DNA of 64,000 nt from the NCBI GenBank assembly GCA_002483085.1, contig DLHF01000046.1:1-64000 (forward strand), given 5' to 3'. The position numbers and the translations under genes were made by a program. Source of the DNA: Ignavibacteria bacterium UBA7675 (GTDB lineage: Bacteria > Bacteroidota > Ignavibacteria > Kapaibacteriales > UB7675). Positions 8,801 through 17,651 of this stretch are shown here, piece after piece. Position 1 is the stretch's first letter. Each line of letters opens with the position of its first letter. Below the pieces are notes generated by a model. The model was not told the origin of the DNA. It searched no databases and saw nothing but the letters and a program-made list of their open reading frames with translations.

Positions 8801-9508
8801 TTAATTGAATCGGTAGCCAACACCTTTTACCGTGTCGATGTAATGTCCGTACTTGCCAAGTTTGTCGCGGATTTTTGAAATATGAACATCCACAGTGCGG
8901 TCGATTACGTGAATGCTTTCGCCCCATATACGGCGCAGCAGCACTTCGCGGTCGAATACTTTGCCCCTGTTGGCAGCAAGAAACGCCAGCAGTTCAAATT
9001 CTTTTTTCGGGAAAAATGTCTCGACATTGTCGATCCGTACAGTGTAGTTCTGCCGGTTGATTTCCAGTGCTTCGACCTGTAAGATCTCGGGCGCTTTTAT
9101 CGTTTCGGTCTTTATTTTTTGAGCAGCTCTCCGCAGATGGCTTTTTACACGCGCTACAAGCAGCCGTGGACTGATCGGCTTCTGGATGTAGTCGTCGGCT
9201 CCCAGCTCAAGCCCGAGAATCTCGTCAATCTCACCCGATTTCGCCGTGAGAAATATCACTGGCGTTGCTGCTGTGTCGGGGTCTGCTCGCAAAGTACGGC
9301 ATACCTCGAATCCGTCCATCTCCGGCATCATAATGTCGAGCACAATAGCATCGGGACGGTATTGCCGTGTTTTGGCTACCCCCTGTGCACCGTCTGCAGC
9401 GGTAAGCACATTAAACCCTTCTTTTTTCAAGTTGTATCCTATCAGCTCGACAATATCTTCTTCATCATCGACAACCAGGATGGTTTTATTGTACATTTCA
9501 TCAGGCAT
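8801..9508 (-). CDS. OmpR/PhoB-family response regulator
   Basis: 235 aa from ATG 9508 (MPDEMYNK); an upstream extension to 9631 runs into the duplicated intergenic DNA and is rejected. The receiver domain is at 1-120, with acidic pocket DDEED, phospho-acceptor D58 in VLDIMMPEMDG and the conserved lysine in IQKP. The C-terminal winged helix (about 135-235) has the transactivation-loop region VFDREVLLRRIWG and RTVDVHISKIRDKLG, ending GVGYRFN. It is co-oriented with and just ahead of the kinase, forming an operon. Its receiver domain is strikingly similar to that of the neighbouring receiver-kinase at 9800, indicating a local duplication. Confidence 0.95.
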   Translation of the reverse strand: MPDEMYNKTILVVDDEEDIVELIGYNLKKEGFNVLTAADGAQGVAKTRQYRPDAIVLDIMMPEMDGFEVCRTLRADPDTAATPVIFLTAKSGEIDEILGLELGADDYIQKPISPRLLVARVKSHLRRAAQKIKTETIKAPEILQVEALEINRQNYTVRIDNVETFFPKKEFELLAFLAANRGKVFDREVLLRRIWGESIHVIDRTVDVHISKIRDKLGKYGHYIDTVKGVGYRFN

Positions 9509-9580
9509 AGTAGTACGACATATAGTTGTACAAAAATACGAGTTACTGGTGCTACATTTCAGTGGAAGCCGAGTTAAAAT

Positions 9581-9822
9581 AGGTAAAATTTTGGTAATAC
9601 GCGAACCGGCAGATACGCCACAACAGCCCATCAGACGAATATAAGCTGTTTTGGTACAGAATTACGGTAATGGCGAGGTCAGGCAGAGACAAGAGACTGG
9701 TAGGTAAAATTTTGGTAATACACGAACCGGTAGGTACGCCACAACAGCCCATCAGACGAATATGAGCTGTTTTGGTACAGAATTGCAGCCGCGACGAGGT
9801 CAGGCAGAGACAAGAGGCAGGC
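9581..9822. repeat. tandem duplication, 2 x 121 bp
   Basis: Unit 1 (9581-9701) and unit 2 (9702-9822) both begin AGGTAAAATTTTGGTAATAC and differ at only a few positions. Unit 2 contains the last codons and stop of the receiver-kinase gene (stop at 9800-9802). Unit 1 carries a second copy of that gene tail, so the duplication boundary lies inside the coding 3' end. The array forms most of the spacer ahead of the response regulator. Confidence 0.93.
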
Positions 9823-10924
9823 GCACTGTAACAGTGGTTCCGGTATTAAGCGCACTTTCTATGGCAAAATGCCCGCTGAATATCTGGGTGAGGAGCTTTA
9901 CGAGGATAAGTCCCAAGCCGGTTCCCTGCTGCTCGTGTAGATTGCGATGAAACTGGCTGTAAGCGCCGATGCTCTTAATCTGCCCGGCATCCATGCCGCG
10001 CCCTCTGTCGATCACTCTGATTTCGTACAAGTCGCTGCGTACAGCCGATTGCACAAGAATAGAGGTGCCCGCAACTGAGAACTTGAGGGCATTGTCGATA
10101 AGCTCGAAAACTACCTTGTTGAAGCTCTCGTAACTCATTCCTACAGCGGCGTTGTCGAGCTGAAGCTCAATATCAGCAGCTCGGCCTGCATTGCGCGCAT
10201 TCAGCGCTACAAGGTCGTGGATTACTTCTGCGGCATCATTCACTACTTCCCGGCGCAGCCGTATCAGCTCGTCGGGCTGGGTCAGCACAGCCTGAATCTG
10301 GGTGTAAAACAAAAAATTCTCGGCGATCTTTTGCAGCCGCCTTCCCGACTGGCTTACCGAAGTGGTAAGGTCGCACAATTCCTCGCGCGCAATCGCGATG
10401 TTCAGGTCGGAGTCCGATAGCATGCCGTGCAGGATATCTGTTCCGCCGAGAATGCCGTTGAGAGCTGTGCGGAATTCGTGTGGCAAAGCACTGGAAATAC
10501 TTTCGCGCAGATGGTCGAACATTTCTTCGTAGCGCTGCGCTATCCGGTCCTTCTTCATCATGTGGTTCCGCACACGAGCTACTAGCAGCCTCGGGCTGAC
10601 AGGTTTCTGGATGTAATCGTCGGCGCCGAGTTCGAGCCCCCGAATCTCGTCCGATTCAAGTGCACACGCTGTCAGAAAAATAATAGGTAACGACGAAGTG
10701 ACGGGGTCCTGGCGTAGGACACGGCATACTTCAAACCCGTTGAGCTCTGGCATCATGATATCGAGTATGACGGCATCGGGCTGATGCTGCCGGGCAAGCT
10801 CTATAGCCTGTACTCCGTCGAAAGCCGATAAGACATGGTATCCTTCTTTTTTGAGATTATAACTTATTAACTGCACTATGTCCTCTTCGTCATCTACAAC
10901 GAGGACAGTCTGGTTAAGCATCAT
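9800..10924 (-). CDS. soluble receiver-histidine kinase (REC-HisKA-HATPase)
   Basis: 374 aa from ATG 10924 (GTG 10930 and ATG 10921 are alternatives). Residues 1-120 are a receiver domain (D55 in ILDIMMPELNG; IQKP lysine). Next comes a histidine dimerisation helix with H149 in LPHEFRTALNGILG. The ATPase domain shows FELIDNALKFS, DRGRGMDAGQ and GTGLGLILVK. There is no membrane helix or separate sensor domain, so the receiver probably controls the kinase in the cytosol. The receiver closely resembles the adjacent PhoB-like regulator, while the kinase half matches the gene at 22057, so the gene looks chimeric. The HEFRTALN motif departs from the usual HELRTPLN but keeps the histidine. Confidence 0.9.
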   Translation of the reverse strand: MMLNQTVLVVDDEEDIVQLISYNLKKEGYHVLSAFDGVQAIELARQHQPDAVILDIMMPELNGFEVCRVLRQDPVTSSLPIIFLTACALESDEIRGLELGADDYIQKPVSPRLLVARVRNHMMKKDRIAQRYEEMFDHLRESISSALPHEFRTALNGILGGTDILHGMLSDSDLNIAIAREELCDLTTSVSQSGRRLQKIAENFLFYTQIQAVLTQPDELIRLRREVVNDAAEVIHDLVALNARNAGRAADIELQLDNAAVGMSYESFNKVVFELIDNALKFSVAGTSILVQSAVRSDLYEIRVIDRGRGMDAGQIKSIGAYSQFHRNLHEQQGTGLGLILVKLLTQIFSGHFAIESALNTGTTVTVRLPLVSA

Positions 10925-11100
10925 ACACACGTTCCGTTTTTACCACCGTTCCGCAAAATTAGAAATAGCGGCAGGTTTACCTGTGTAAATTCTCGGTAAC
11001 ATACCCCTCATGTGTGGAAATACTCAACACGAAACACATCTACTACTTGTGCGCGGCAAAAAACCGCATCGGCAAGGCTATAATTTCTCTCTACCTTGCT

Positions 11101-11392
11101 CTCTGGGGCGTTCTGCCTCTGCTCCTGCGTTCCCTCTCCGCACCGCGCAGCACGCCCGCCGCGTGGCTATTCACCCCCCAATCGCATGCAAAATGCCCCT
11201 CGTCGGGCATGGACAGGTTCTCCTTCTTGCGTGGTAGAGATTCTGTGCATATCCTTTCCGGCGGCAGTCCTTTGGCCAGCAACCAACCGGCATTATCGTA
11301 AGCACGATGCGCGGACGAGGTCGACCGGCAACAGCGACCATACGGTAGAGCCGTCCCGCCAGGGCGACTCCGCTGCAACGACGCCCGTGCCA
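11101..11392 (+). repeat. composite intergenic element, copy 2 (B then A)
   Basis: Module B lies at 11101-11166 (CTCCGCACCGCGCAGCAC, CCGCCGCGTGG). Module A lies at 11310-11392 (GACCGGCAACAGCGAC, then GCAACGACGCCCGTGCCA). The variable insert of A (11344-11372) is nearly the reverse complement of a segment inside module B of copy 1. It occupies the divergent spacer between the receiver-kinase and the DtxR-like gene. Confidence 0.85.
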
Positions 11393-11456
11393 CACATCGC
11401 CCCACAACAGAAACGGCAAAAAGCGTTGTGTTCTGCAACATTTGCAGCACACTGCG

Positions 11457-11488
11457 TTTGCAGAGGTCGAAAAACAGGGGTAACTTGC
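11457..11488 (+). promoter_or_regulatory. putative promoter of the DtxR-like gene
   Basis: TTTG at 11457-11460 and TAACTTGC at 11481-11488 are 20 bp apart, close to the TTTG-N19/21-TAnnTTTG layout. They end 4 bp before the ATG, which would imply a very short or leaderless 5' end. Confidence 0.3.
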
Positions 11489-11492
11489 AGAT

Positions 11493-12176
11493 ATGGTACA
11501 AAAATTACAGACAGCGGTGGCCGAGGACTACCTTCGAACCATCTACAAATTGCAGCAGAACGAAGGCGATGTAACAACAAGCAGGCTGGCGTCTGCGATG
11601 AACGTCTCATCAGCTTCTGCTTCGGATATGCTCAAAAAGCTCGCTTATGATAAATTGGTGCGCTATCGGCCTTATTACGGCGCATCGCTTACCGATCAAG
11701 GGCTGGCGATTGCCTTGGCCGTAACACGCAAACACAGGCTCTGGGAAATGTTTTTGGTGGAAACTCTCGGCTTCAGTTGGGATGAAGTTCACGCTATTGC
11801 TGATAAATTAGAACACTACACGCCTGCGCTGTTAGAAAAGCGCATCGACGAAAAATTGGGCTTTCCGACTGTGGACCCACACGGCGACCCAATCCCCCGC
11901 TCCGATGGCGAAATCCACCATTCTAATGTCGCTCTGCTGGCCGACCTGGCGCTAAATACTCCCGCTGTGGTAAGCCGTGTCTCCGACGACAATCCCGAAA
12001 TACTTCAGTATCTGGCTAAAATCGGTATGAAGCTCGGGCAGCGTATCGTTGTGCGCGAAAGTATTCCTTTCGACAATACGCTGCACATCGATCTGGAGGG
12101 CAAGGAGCTCTTCCTGAGCAACAAGCTCGCAAACAGCGTGTTCGTGTCGGCTGACGCTGTGGAAACTCCCTCCTAG
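11493..12176 (+). CDS. DtxR/MntR-family metal-dependent repressor
   Basis: 227 aa. The N-terminal winged helix (about 1-70) has the typical AVAEDYLRTIYKLQQ opening and recognition region SRLASAMNVSSASASDMLKKL. The metal-binding/dimerisation domain (about 70-140) has TRKHRLWEMFL, ADKLEHY and a PHGDPIP motif. The C-terminal segment (about 150-225) is FeoA/SH3-like (ILQYLAKIGMKLGQRIVV). The family represses metal uptake genes when loaded with Fe(II) or Mn(II). No transporter gene is adjacent, so the regulon must lie elsewhere. The neighbouring permease gene is convergent and ends 35 bp away. Confidence 0.92.
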   Translation: MVQKLQTAVAEDYLRTIYKLQQNEGDVTTSRLASAMNVSSASASDMLKKLAYDKLVRYRPYYGASLTDQGLAIALAVTRKHRLWEMFLVETLGFSWDEVHAIADKLEHYTPALLEKRIDEKLGFPTVDPHGDPIPRSDGEIHHSNVALLADLALNTPAVVSRVSDDNPEILQYLAKIGMKLGQRIVVRESIPFDNTLHIDLEGKELFLSNKLANSVFVSADAVETPS

Positions 12177-12210
12177 CGTGTCTGGCTACAGGAGTGGCAG
12201 TACGAACTGG

Positions 12211-13482
12211 CTACAACAAGGCAGCAGCTTCGTTGCCTTCCTCTTCCATATCAGCAGCAGGAGTGGGCGGCAGACGGCGTTTGGCAAGCCAGTCGTTGAA
12301 AAACATCATGAGCACAGCGGTACTGGGAACGGCCAGCAGCAACCCGAGCAGACCAAAGAAGTAGCCAAAAATAAACAGCGAAGCAATCAGCATCAGCGGA
12401 TGTAATCCTACCCGTTTCCCCACTATACGCGGTTGTAGAAAGTACGTATCGGCAAAGTGCAGCCCCGCTACAATGAGCATGATAAAGCCCAGCCCAGCTA
12501 AAAAGTGGTCATTACCGGTGAGCATCAGGATAATTACCCCTACAACCATGCTCGAAAACATCCCGATATATGGGATAGGATTGAGCAGCCCGCATACCAA
12601 TCCGAGCAGCGCCGGGTACGGAATTCCCGCTACCGTGAACAAAAGCGACGCTGAAATGCCCACAAAAAACGCGGCTATAATTTGTCCGCCCACATATGCC
12701 TGCACGATAATATTGATGCGATGTAAATCGTGGAGCAGCTTGTCGTTTTTGCCTTCGAGCGCTACGCGGATAAACTGCTTCAATTTGTCGAAATCCTTCA
12801 GGAAATAGAACAGCAAAATCGGCACGAGAATCACGTTAATCACTTGAGTGGCAATGCCCGACAGGTTCGTAAGAAAAACAAGCAGCGCGCGGAAAACTGT
12901 CTCAAAAATGCCTTTCAGGCGCGGTATGATTTCCGTCTGCATAATCTCGCGCAGTGTAGAGCTTGGCAGCCCCAGTTTGGGAAGCTCGCGGAAAAATTTC
13001 CGGCTGCCCAGATATTCGTTGTAGTCTACAACTATCGACGACACTTGGCGGATGATATCATCGAGCTGTGTGTAGATAAGCGGGAACACAAACACTGATA
13101 TCAGCGCTACAAGCCCCACGCCTACCGCCACAATAATAAACGCTATAAGCACACGCGACACATTCCTCCGCTGGAAAAACGTCACTGTCGGGTCGAGAAT
13201 ATAGGCGAGCACAAACGATACAATGAACGGCACTAGCAGAAAAGCTACTTCGCGCAGTATCCACACCATAAAAGTAATGCCTGCCAGTAGTATCATACGC
13301 CTGATAAGCGGCGACTCTTTACGCATCGGAAACAGAAGAAACATGAGAGCCCCAAACAGAACAAAGGGGCTCATAGCGAGCTGCGTAAAATAGAGAAAAC
13401 CGATGTAGAGAATCAGTCCAGCCGCCAGAGCGACCCCCACGATAACCTTGCGGTTCTGGTTGTGATACATGCTCGTTTGCAT
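12211..13482 (-). CDS. AI-2E family permease (TqsA/YdiK-like)
   Basis: 423 aa with about eight hydrophobic helices in the AI-2E/UPF0118 pattern: paired N-terminal helices, a central soluble segment (about 150-240: SSIVVDYNEYLGSRKFF, MQTEIIPRLKGIFE), and a C-terminal bundle with the family hallmarks LNPIPYIGMFSSMVVG and VGKRVGLHPLMLIASLFIFG. Members were proposed as AI-2 exporters, but most have unknown or Na+/H+-exchange roles, so the substrate should not be assumed. The start at 13482 has a second in-frame ATG four codons on (13470). Confidence 0.92.
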   Translation of the reverse strand: MQTSMYHNQNRKVIVGVALAAGLILYIGFLYFTQLAMSPFVLFGALMFLLFPMRKESPLIRRMILLAGITFMVWILREVAFLLVPFIVSFVLAYILDPTVTFFQRRNVSRVLIAFIIVAVGVGLVALISVFVFPLIYTQLDDIIRQVSSIVVDYNEYLGSRKFFRELPKLGLPSSTLREIMQTEIIPRLKGIFETVFRALLVFLTNLSGIATQVINVILVPILLFYFLKDFDKLKQFIRVALEGKNDKLLHDLHRINIIVQAYVGGQIIAAFFVGISASLLFTVAGIPYPALLGLVCGLLNPIPYIGMFSSMVVGVIILMLTGNDHFLAGLGFIMLIVAGLHFADTYFLQPRIVGKRVGLHPLMLIASLFIFGYFFGLLGLLLAVPSTAVLMMFFNDWLAKRRLPPTPAADMEEEGNEAAALL

Positions 13483-13551
13483 TAAAAAGGAAGGGAATTA
13501 GGCTGCGCCCAAAATTAACAAGATCGGTGGTGAATCAAATGGATTTTTTAT

Positions 13552-13577
13552 AAAAAAGGCGCTGTAGAAACAGCGCC
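13552..13577 (-). terminator. terminator downstream of the bacilliredoxin gene
   Basis: On the minus strand GGCGCTGT-TTCT-ACAGCGCC is followed by a T run, 27 bp after the bacilliredoxin stop. Confidence 0.85.
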
Positions 13578-13604
13578 TTCCAGTACATACTTCGTCAATT
13601 TTTC

Positions 13605-14039
13605 TTAATGTGAAGGCTCGGCTTTGCCGCAATGCTCGTCGAAAGCATACACAAGAGCCGAAGCAATCGTCTCGGGCATACGGCCTTCGATATGATGACG
13701 GTGGATAATGTGTATAAGCTGCCCGTCCTTCATCAAAGCCATTTGCGGCGACGACGGCGGCTGGTTGGTAAAATAGTCGCGTGCACGCTGTGTGGCCTCT
13801 AAGTCCTGCCCGGCAAACACAGTAACAATGTGGTCGGGAAGTACATCGTGCTTCATGGCAATCGCTACTCCGGGGCGCGCTCCGGCGGCGGCACAACCGC
13901 ACACAGAATTTACCACAACAAGGGTTGTTCCCGGCTGCTTCATGGCTTCGTCGACATCAGCAGCATTGCGGAGTTCTTTTATTCCAAGCCGCGTGAGCTC
14001 TTCGCGCATCGGCTGCACAAGCATAGGATCATAAGGCAT
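13605..14039 (-). CDS. bacilliredoxin (BrxA/BrxB, YphP/YqiW family)
   Basis: 144 aa, full family length. It opens MPYDPMLVQPMREELTRLG and has the active-site CGC at residues 47-49 (VVNSVCGCAAAGARPG), the defining motif of bacilliredoxins. A thioredoxin-like fold continues through TVFAGQDLEATQRARDY and the cis-proline-region PPSSPQMALMKDGQ, with HIIHRHHIEGR near the end. In Bacilli these enzymes remove bacillithiol from mixed disulfides; Bacteroidota homologues are common, and the partner thiol here is inferred. An AAGGA site precedes ATG 14039. It is a single gene with its own terminator. Confidence 0.93.
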   Translation of the reverse strand: MPYDPMLVQPMREELTRLGIKELRNAADVDEAMKQPGTTLVVVNSVCGCAAAGARPGVAIAMKHDVLPDHIVTVFAGQDLEATQRARDYFTNQPPSSPQMALMKDGQLIHIIHRHHIEGRMPETIASALVYAFDEHCGKAEPSH

Positions 14040-14371
14040 AGTAGTTCCTTTTCTCTTATTATTTCAGGGAATAACAAATTCAGGTGCATGGACGATTGTT
14101 ATTGCGAATTATCGTACAAGCCCCCGATAGTTAATACATATTCGCTATGGTGGCAACTTACAAAAGTTGTGTGCCGTCGCGCAACAATCTGTGTCTCATC
14201 TTTTCCAGTTGGCACGTGCTCATAGATTTTGCAATGGCAGAAAGCAGCTCGTAGTATTTATCAGGCAAAACCTGCATATTGCAACATTCATATTCCATTA
14301 CACGGAAACACAGTTTGTTCGTCTACAGCAAGCAAGATTTTATACGACAGCAACCGAACCAAATACGAGTC
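14040..14371. other. divergent intergenic region
   Basis: 332 bp between the divergent bacilliredoxin and M28 peptidase genes. It must hold both promoters. TATTGCAAC near 14277-14285 resembles the shortened TAnnTTGC box. I see no repeat or RNA gene in it. Confidence 0.5.
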
Positions 14372-15994
14372 ATGCGCTACTTCCTTTCCCTCCTCTGGGT
14401 TTCTTCTCTGCTGGCTACTATGCCAACTTCCGCTGCCCCGAAAAAGACTCCTTTGCGCCTCCCCGCTGAGAGCGTTTCGGTATTTACTCCTGCCAAGGCT
14501 CGCAGCCACTTGGAATACCTCGCTTCTGATGCGCTGCTGGGGCGCAATACGCCAAGTCCTATGCTCGACACGGCTGCCGAATACATCGCTGCGCGCTTCC
14601 GCAGCTACGGCCTGCAGCCAGTCAATGGCACGTACTTCCACACATACACGCTCGAACGCGCGCGCCTTGGCGACACCCTCGAACTAAATATTACTTCTGG
14701 TGGCACGACGACAAAGCTGGCGCTTAAGGGCGACTTCATTCCGTTTGTTCGCACTTCGGCAGCCGATATAGATAGCGCGGCAGTCGTATTTGTAGGCTAT
14801 GGGATATCGGCCCCGCAGGAACGCTACGACGACTACGCAGGCATCGACGTGCGCGGTAAAATTGTCGTGGCGATTAAAGGCGAACCTCTTACATCCGATA
14901 CAGCGCGGCTCAAAGGCCCGGCGGCCAGCCGCTATGCACAGACGTCTCACAAGATAAGTGCAGCATCCGACCACGGCGCAGCGGGTATTATTCTCGTGGG
15001 AGATGCTCTTCGCATGCGGCGCCTGCGTCCGGTGGGCTTTGCTTGGCCTTCTCTCTATCCGAAAATTCCCGCTGATGCTCTTCCGTTGGTTCTGCCTGAT
15101 ACTACACCTTCCATTCCCGCTGTAGACGCAGGAGAGAAAGCTATCACAGCGCTGTTTGGCAGTGTGGAAGCACTGCGCGCCATCCAGTCGGCCATCGACA
15201 GCACGTACAAGCCCAACTCGTTCGTGGTCAAGGCTACTACTGCCCGGCTGCGTATCATGCTGCTCAGCGAACGCTACACGATCAGAAATGTGATGGGAGT
15301 CCTTCCTGGATCAGAACGACCAGACGAATACGTGGTACTCGGTGCACACTACGACCACGTTGGCTATTTTTCTCCCGGTGCACACGCTACTGAAATGAAT
15401 GAAATGGAAAATGGTGCCAGCACTCCGGTGGATTCGATTTACAATGGTGCCGACGACAATGCCTCGGGTACAACTGGGCTGCTGCTCGCTGCCGAAGCTA
15501 TGCAACAAGCTCCCATACGGCCCCGCCGGAGTATCCTGTTCCTCGCCTTTAGCGGTGAAGAAAAAGGACTGCTCGGCTCCAAAGCTTTTGTGGACTCTTC
15601 CCCGATCCCGCTCTCTTCGATGGTCGCAATGCTCAATATGGACATGATTGGCCGCAATAGCAGCGATTCTTTGTCGATTGGAGGTAATACACGCTCGCCC
15701 GAGCTCGCTGCGTGGAACGAAGAAGCTAATAGCGCTCTTACCAAGCCGTTTACTCTCGCGTACAATATCGAAGAGTATTTTCTGCGAAGCGATCAAGCCA
15801 GTTTTGCGCTCAAGGGCATTCCTGTGCTGTTCTATCACAGCGGTGAGCACGCCGATTACCACCGCGTAGGCGACGAAGTATCAAAGATCAACTACGATAA
15901 GTTGGTCCGCTGTGCACAGCTCTGCGCCGGCACAGCATGGCACGCCGCTCAAGAGGCTATCAAACCTCGGTATGTACCAGACAACGAGAAGTAA
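14372..15994 (+). CDS. secreted M28-family zinc aminopeptidase with PA domain
   Basis: 540 aa from ATG 14372; the frame extends upstream but the signal peptide (MRYFLSLLWVSSLLATMPTSA) fixes this start. A PA-type insert (about 110-270) precedes the second half of the peptidase. The co-catalytic zinc motifs appear in order: GAHYDHVG (H, with DH), NGADDNASG (bridging D), SGEEKGLLGS (catalytic E and zinc E), NMDMIGR (D) and FYHSGEHADYH (H). M28 enzymes release N-terminal residues and act in the periplasm or outside. A composite element lies 12 bp beyond the stop. The function is well supported; residue preference is not predictable. Confidence 0.93.
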   Translation: MRYFLSLLWVSSLLATMPTSAAPKKTPLRLPAESVSVFTPAKARSHLEYLASDALLGRNTPSPMLDTAAEYIAARFRSYGLQPVNGTYFHTYTLERARLGDTLELNITSGGTTTKLALKGDFIPFVRTSAADIDSAAVVFVGYGISAPQERYDDYAGIDVRGKIVVAIKGEPLTSDTARLKGPAASRYAQTSHKISAASDHGAAGIILVGDALRMRRLRPVGFAWPSLYPKIPADALPLVLPDTTPSIPAVDAGEKAITALFGSVEALRAIQSAIDSTYKPNSFVVKATTARLRIMLLSERYTIRNVMGVLPGSERPDEYVVLGAHYDHVGYFSPGAHATEMNEMENGASTPVDSIYNGADDNASGTTGLLLAAEAMQQAPIRPRRSILFLAFSGEEKGLLGSKAFVDSSPIPLSSMVAMLNMDMIGRNSSDSLSIGGNTRSPELAAWNEEANSALTKPFTLAYNIEEYFLRSDQASFALKGIPVLFYHSGEHADYHRVGDEVSKINYDKLVRCAQLCAGTAWHAAQEAIKPRYVPDNEK

Positions 15995-16006
15995 CAATGA
16001 TTGCTG

Positions 16007-16215
16007 TGGCACGGGCGTCTCCGCAGCCCCGCCGCGTCGCTGTCACCGGTCGCACATCCGGTTCTTGGTTGCCAAAAGTCTGTCGCTTGTTCTCTCATTC
16101 GCCGCAGAACAATGGATTATCGCCTGTGTATCGCCTGGCCGCAAGAACAGCACAGACGAGCTCATGATAACTACAGCGCGGTGCAGAGGCCAGCACATGG
16201 CCGGAGACTGAAGCA
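16007..16215 (-). repeat. composite intergenic element, copy 3 (inverted)
   Basis: Read on the minus strand, a decayed B module (16172-16215, with TGCACCGCGCTGT) precedes module A (16007-16072: GATGTGCGACCGGTGACAGC, GACGCCCGTGCCA). It is located between convergent genes, starting 12 bp after the M28 stop. Confidence 0.78.
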
Positions 16216-16240
16216 CCCACATTCATTGTGCAGTAAGCAT

Positions 16241-16278
16241 AAAAACAAAGCCCGCCTGGAATCCAGACGGGCTTTGTT
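16241..16278 (-). terminator. terminator of the SurA-like operon
   Basis: AACAAAGCCCG-TCTGG pairs with CCAGG-CGGGCTTTGTT on the minus strand, followed by more T. It begins about 25 bp after the stop of the 16305 gene and could stop transcripts from either side. Confidence 0.85.
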
Positions 16279-16304
16279 GCGTTCTGCAAAATCTGCGAGA
16301 AAGA

Positions 16305-17651
16305 CTACTGCTTATACTGTGCGTCTTTGATTTCCCAGTAGATCGTGTTGCGAAGTTCTTTCACCCAGTCTTCGTACATTTTATTGCGTTTAAACATCGT
16401 AGCGTACTGCTCTACGCGCTTCAGATCATTTTCCAACGACATAATATGTTCGGGAACTTTCGCCTTGCGATACACAATGCGGAACCCCACTTTAGTCGGG
16501 CTTCCCGCATACGGTATCGGATCGCTTACACCGCCATCGGGCAAAGCTGTCACCGCGCTGCCAAGATCACCGAGCCGAGCTGCTTCCACAGGGCCAATAG
16601 CACCACCAAAGGCTTTTGTTTCTTCGTCTTCGGAATTCTCACGTGCCAGGTCCTCGAAATTCGCACCACCTTCAACCTGCTTTTTCAATTCTGCAAGAGC
16701 GGCCTTTGTTCTCTCTACATCATCGCCGGACTGGCCAATTTTAAAGAGAATGTGCCTTGTATTCACCGATCCCTCCCGCTTTTCTACGAGCTGGATGAGA
16801 TGAAACCCGAAAGGAGTCTCTATCGGATCAGAAATCTCATTGGGCTTCAGCGAATACGCTATCTTCTCGTACTCAGGCACGAGCTTTCCTTTATTGACAA
16901 ATCCGAGGTCGCCACCCGAAGCAGCCGAGCCAGCGTCGGCACTGTATCTTTTCGCAAAGGCAGCAAAATCACCACCTGCGAGAATTGAATCGCGCACACG
17001 CCGGGCGAGATTGCTCGCCTCATCTTTGGCGGCAGTTGTCGCATCAACGTATTTCACAATATGGTAGAGTTCGTATTGTTCTGGCACAAGCGGCAGCGAA
17101 TCGCGGTAATCGCGGAAGAATGTCTCCACCTCGCGTTGCGAAGGCTTGATATCCATAAACTTCTGCTGCTTTTTGCGTTCGGTGAGCAACTGCTTGCGAA
17201 TCTCGTCGCGAAAATCGCGGCGGATACGGGCAATGCTCATACCATAGACCTCTTCCACGCGCTTTTCGGAACCGAGCTGCTGCACAAGCGACTGGATCTG
17301 AAAATTGAGACGCTCGGTCACTTCATCATCAGTCACATTCACACTGTCCTCTATGGCCCTGACAAGAATGAGTTTTTCGTTGACAAGCGCATCGAGAATA
17401 CGGTGCAGAATTTCCGGATTATTCGGATCTTTCATCACCGAGGGATCCTGCTGGGCGAGCAGCGCCATCTGTGTTTGGACATCCGACTGAAGAATTACTT
17501 CATTGCCCGCAACAGCCACAATTTTGTCTACCGACTGTCCTTCCTTCACCTGCGCCTGTGCCAGCGGCAGACAAAGGCAGAACGCCAGAGCAAACAACTG
17601 AGTACAACGCGCTACGGCTCTTTTTCTCGCGAGAATAGTCTTAACCACCAT
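16305..17651 (-). CDS. surA: SurA-like periplasmic chaperone / peptidyl-prolyl isomerase
   Basis: 448 aa from ATG 17651, whose first codons overlap the stop of the upstream isomerase by 11 nt (translational coupling). The signal peptide ends LCLPLAQAQ. A SurA N-domain follows (VDKIVAVAGNEVILQSDVQ, ALVNEKLILVRAIED), then two parvulin domains: one near 200-300 (SADAGSAASGGDLGFVNKGK, IETPFGFHLIQL) and a second, more diverged one near 300-390 (TRHILFKIG, NSEDEETKAFGGAIG). SurA escorts unfolded outer-membrane proteins across the periplasm. With its partner gene it fits a cell that exports many surface proteins, as this window suggests. The symbol rests on domain order. Confidence 0.85.
   Translation of the reverse strand: MVVKTILARKRAVARCTQLFALAFCLCLPLAQAQVKEGQSVDKIVAVAGNEVILQSDVQTQMALLAQQDPSVMKDPNNPEILHRILDALVNEKLILVRAIEDSVNVTDDEVTERLNFQIQSLVQQLGSEKRVEEVYGMSIARIRRDFRDEIRKQLLTERKKQQKFMDIKPSQREVETFFRDYRDSLPLVPEQYELYHIVKYVDATTAAKDEASNLARRVRDSILAGGDFAAFAKRYSADAGSAASGGDLGFVNKGKLVPEYEKIAYSLKPNEISDPIETPFGFHLIQLVEKREGSVNTRHILFKIGQSGDDVERTKAALAELKKQVEGGANFEDLARENSEDEETKAFGGAIGPVEAARLGDLGSAVTALPDGGVSDPIPYAGSPTKVGFRIVYRKAKVPEHIMSLENDLKRVEQYATMFKRNKMYEDWVKELRNTIYWEIKDAQYKQ

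Noticed and set aside
8778..8927. Longer histidine kinase start inside the response regulator gene
   Set aside because: The extra residues are a shadow of the regulator in another frame, with no signal or domain.
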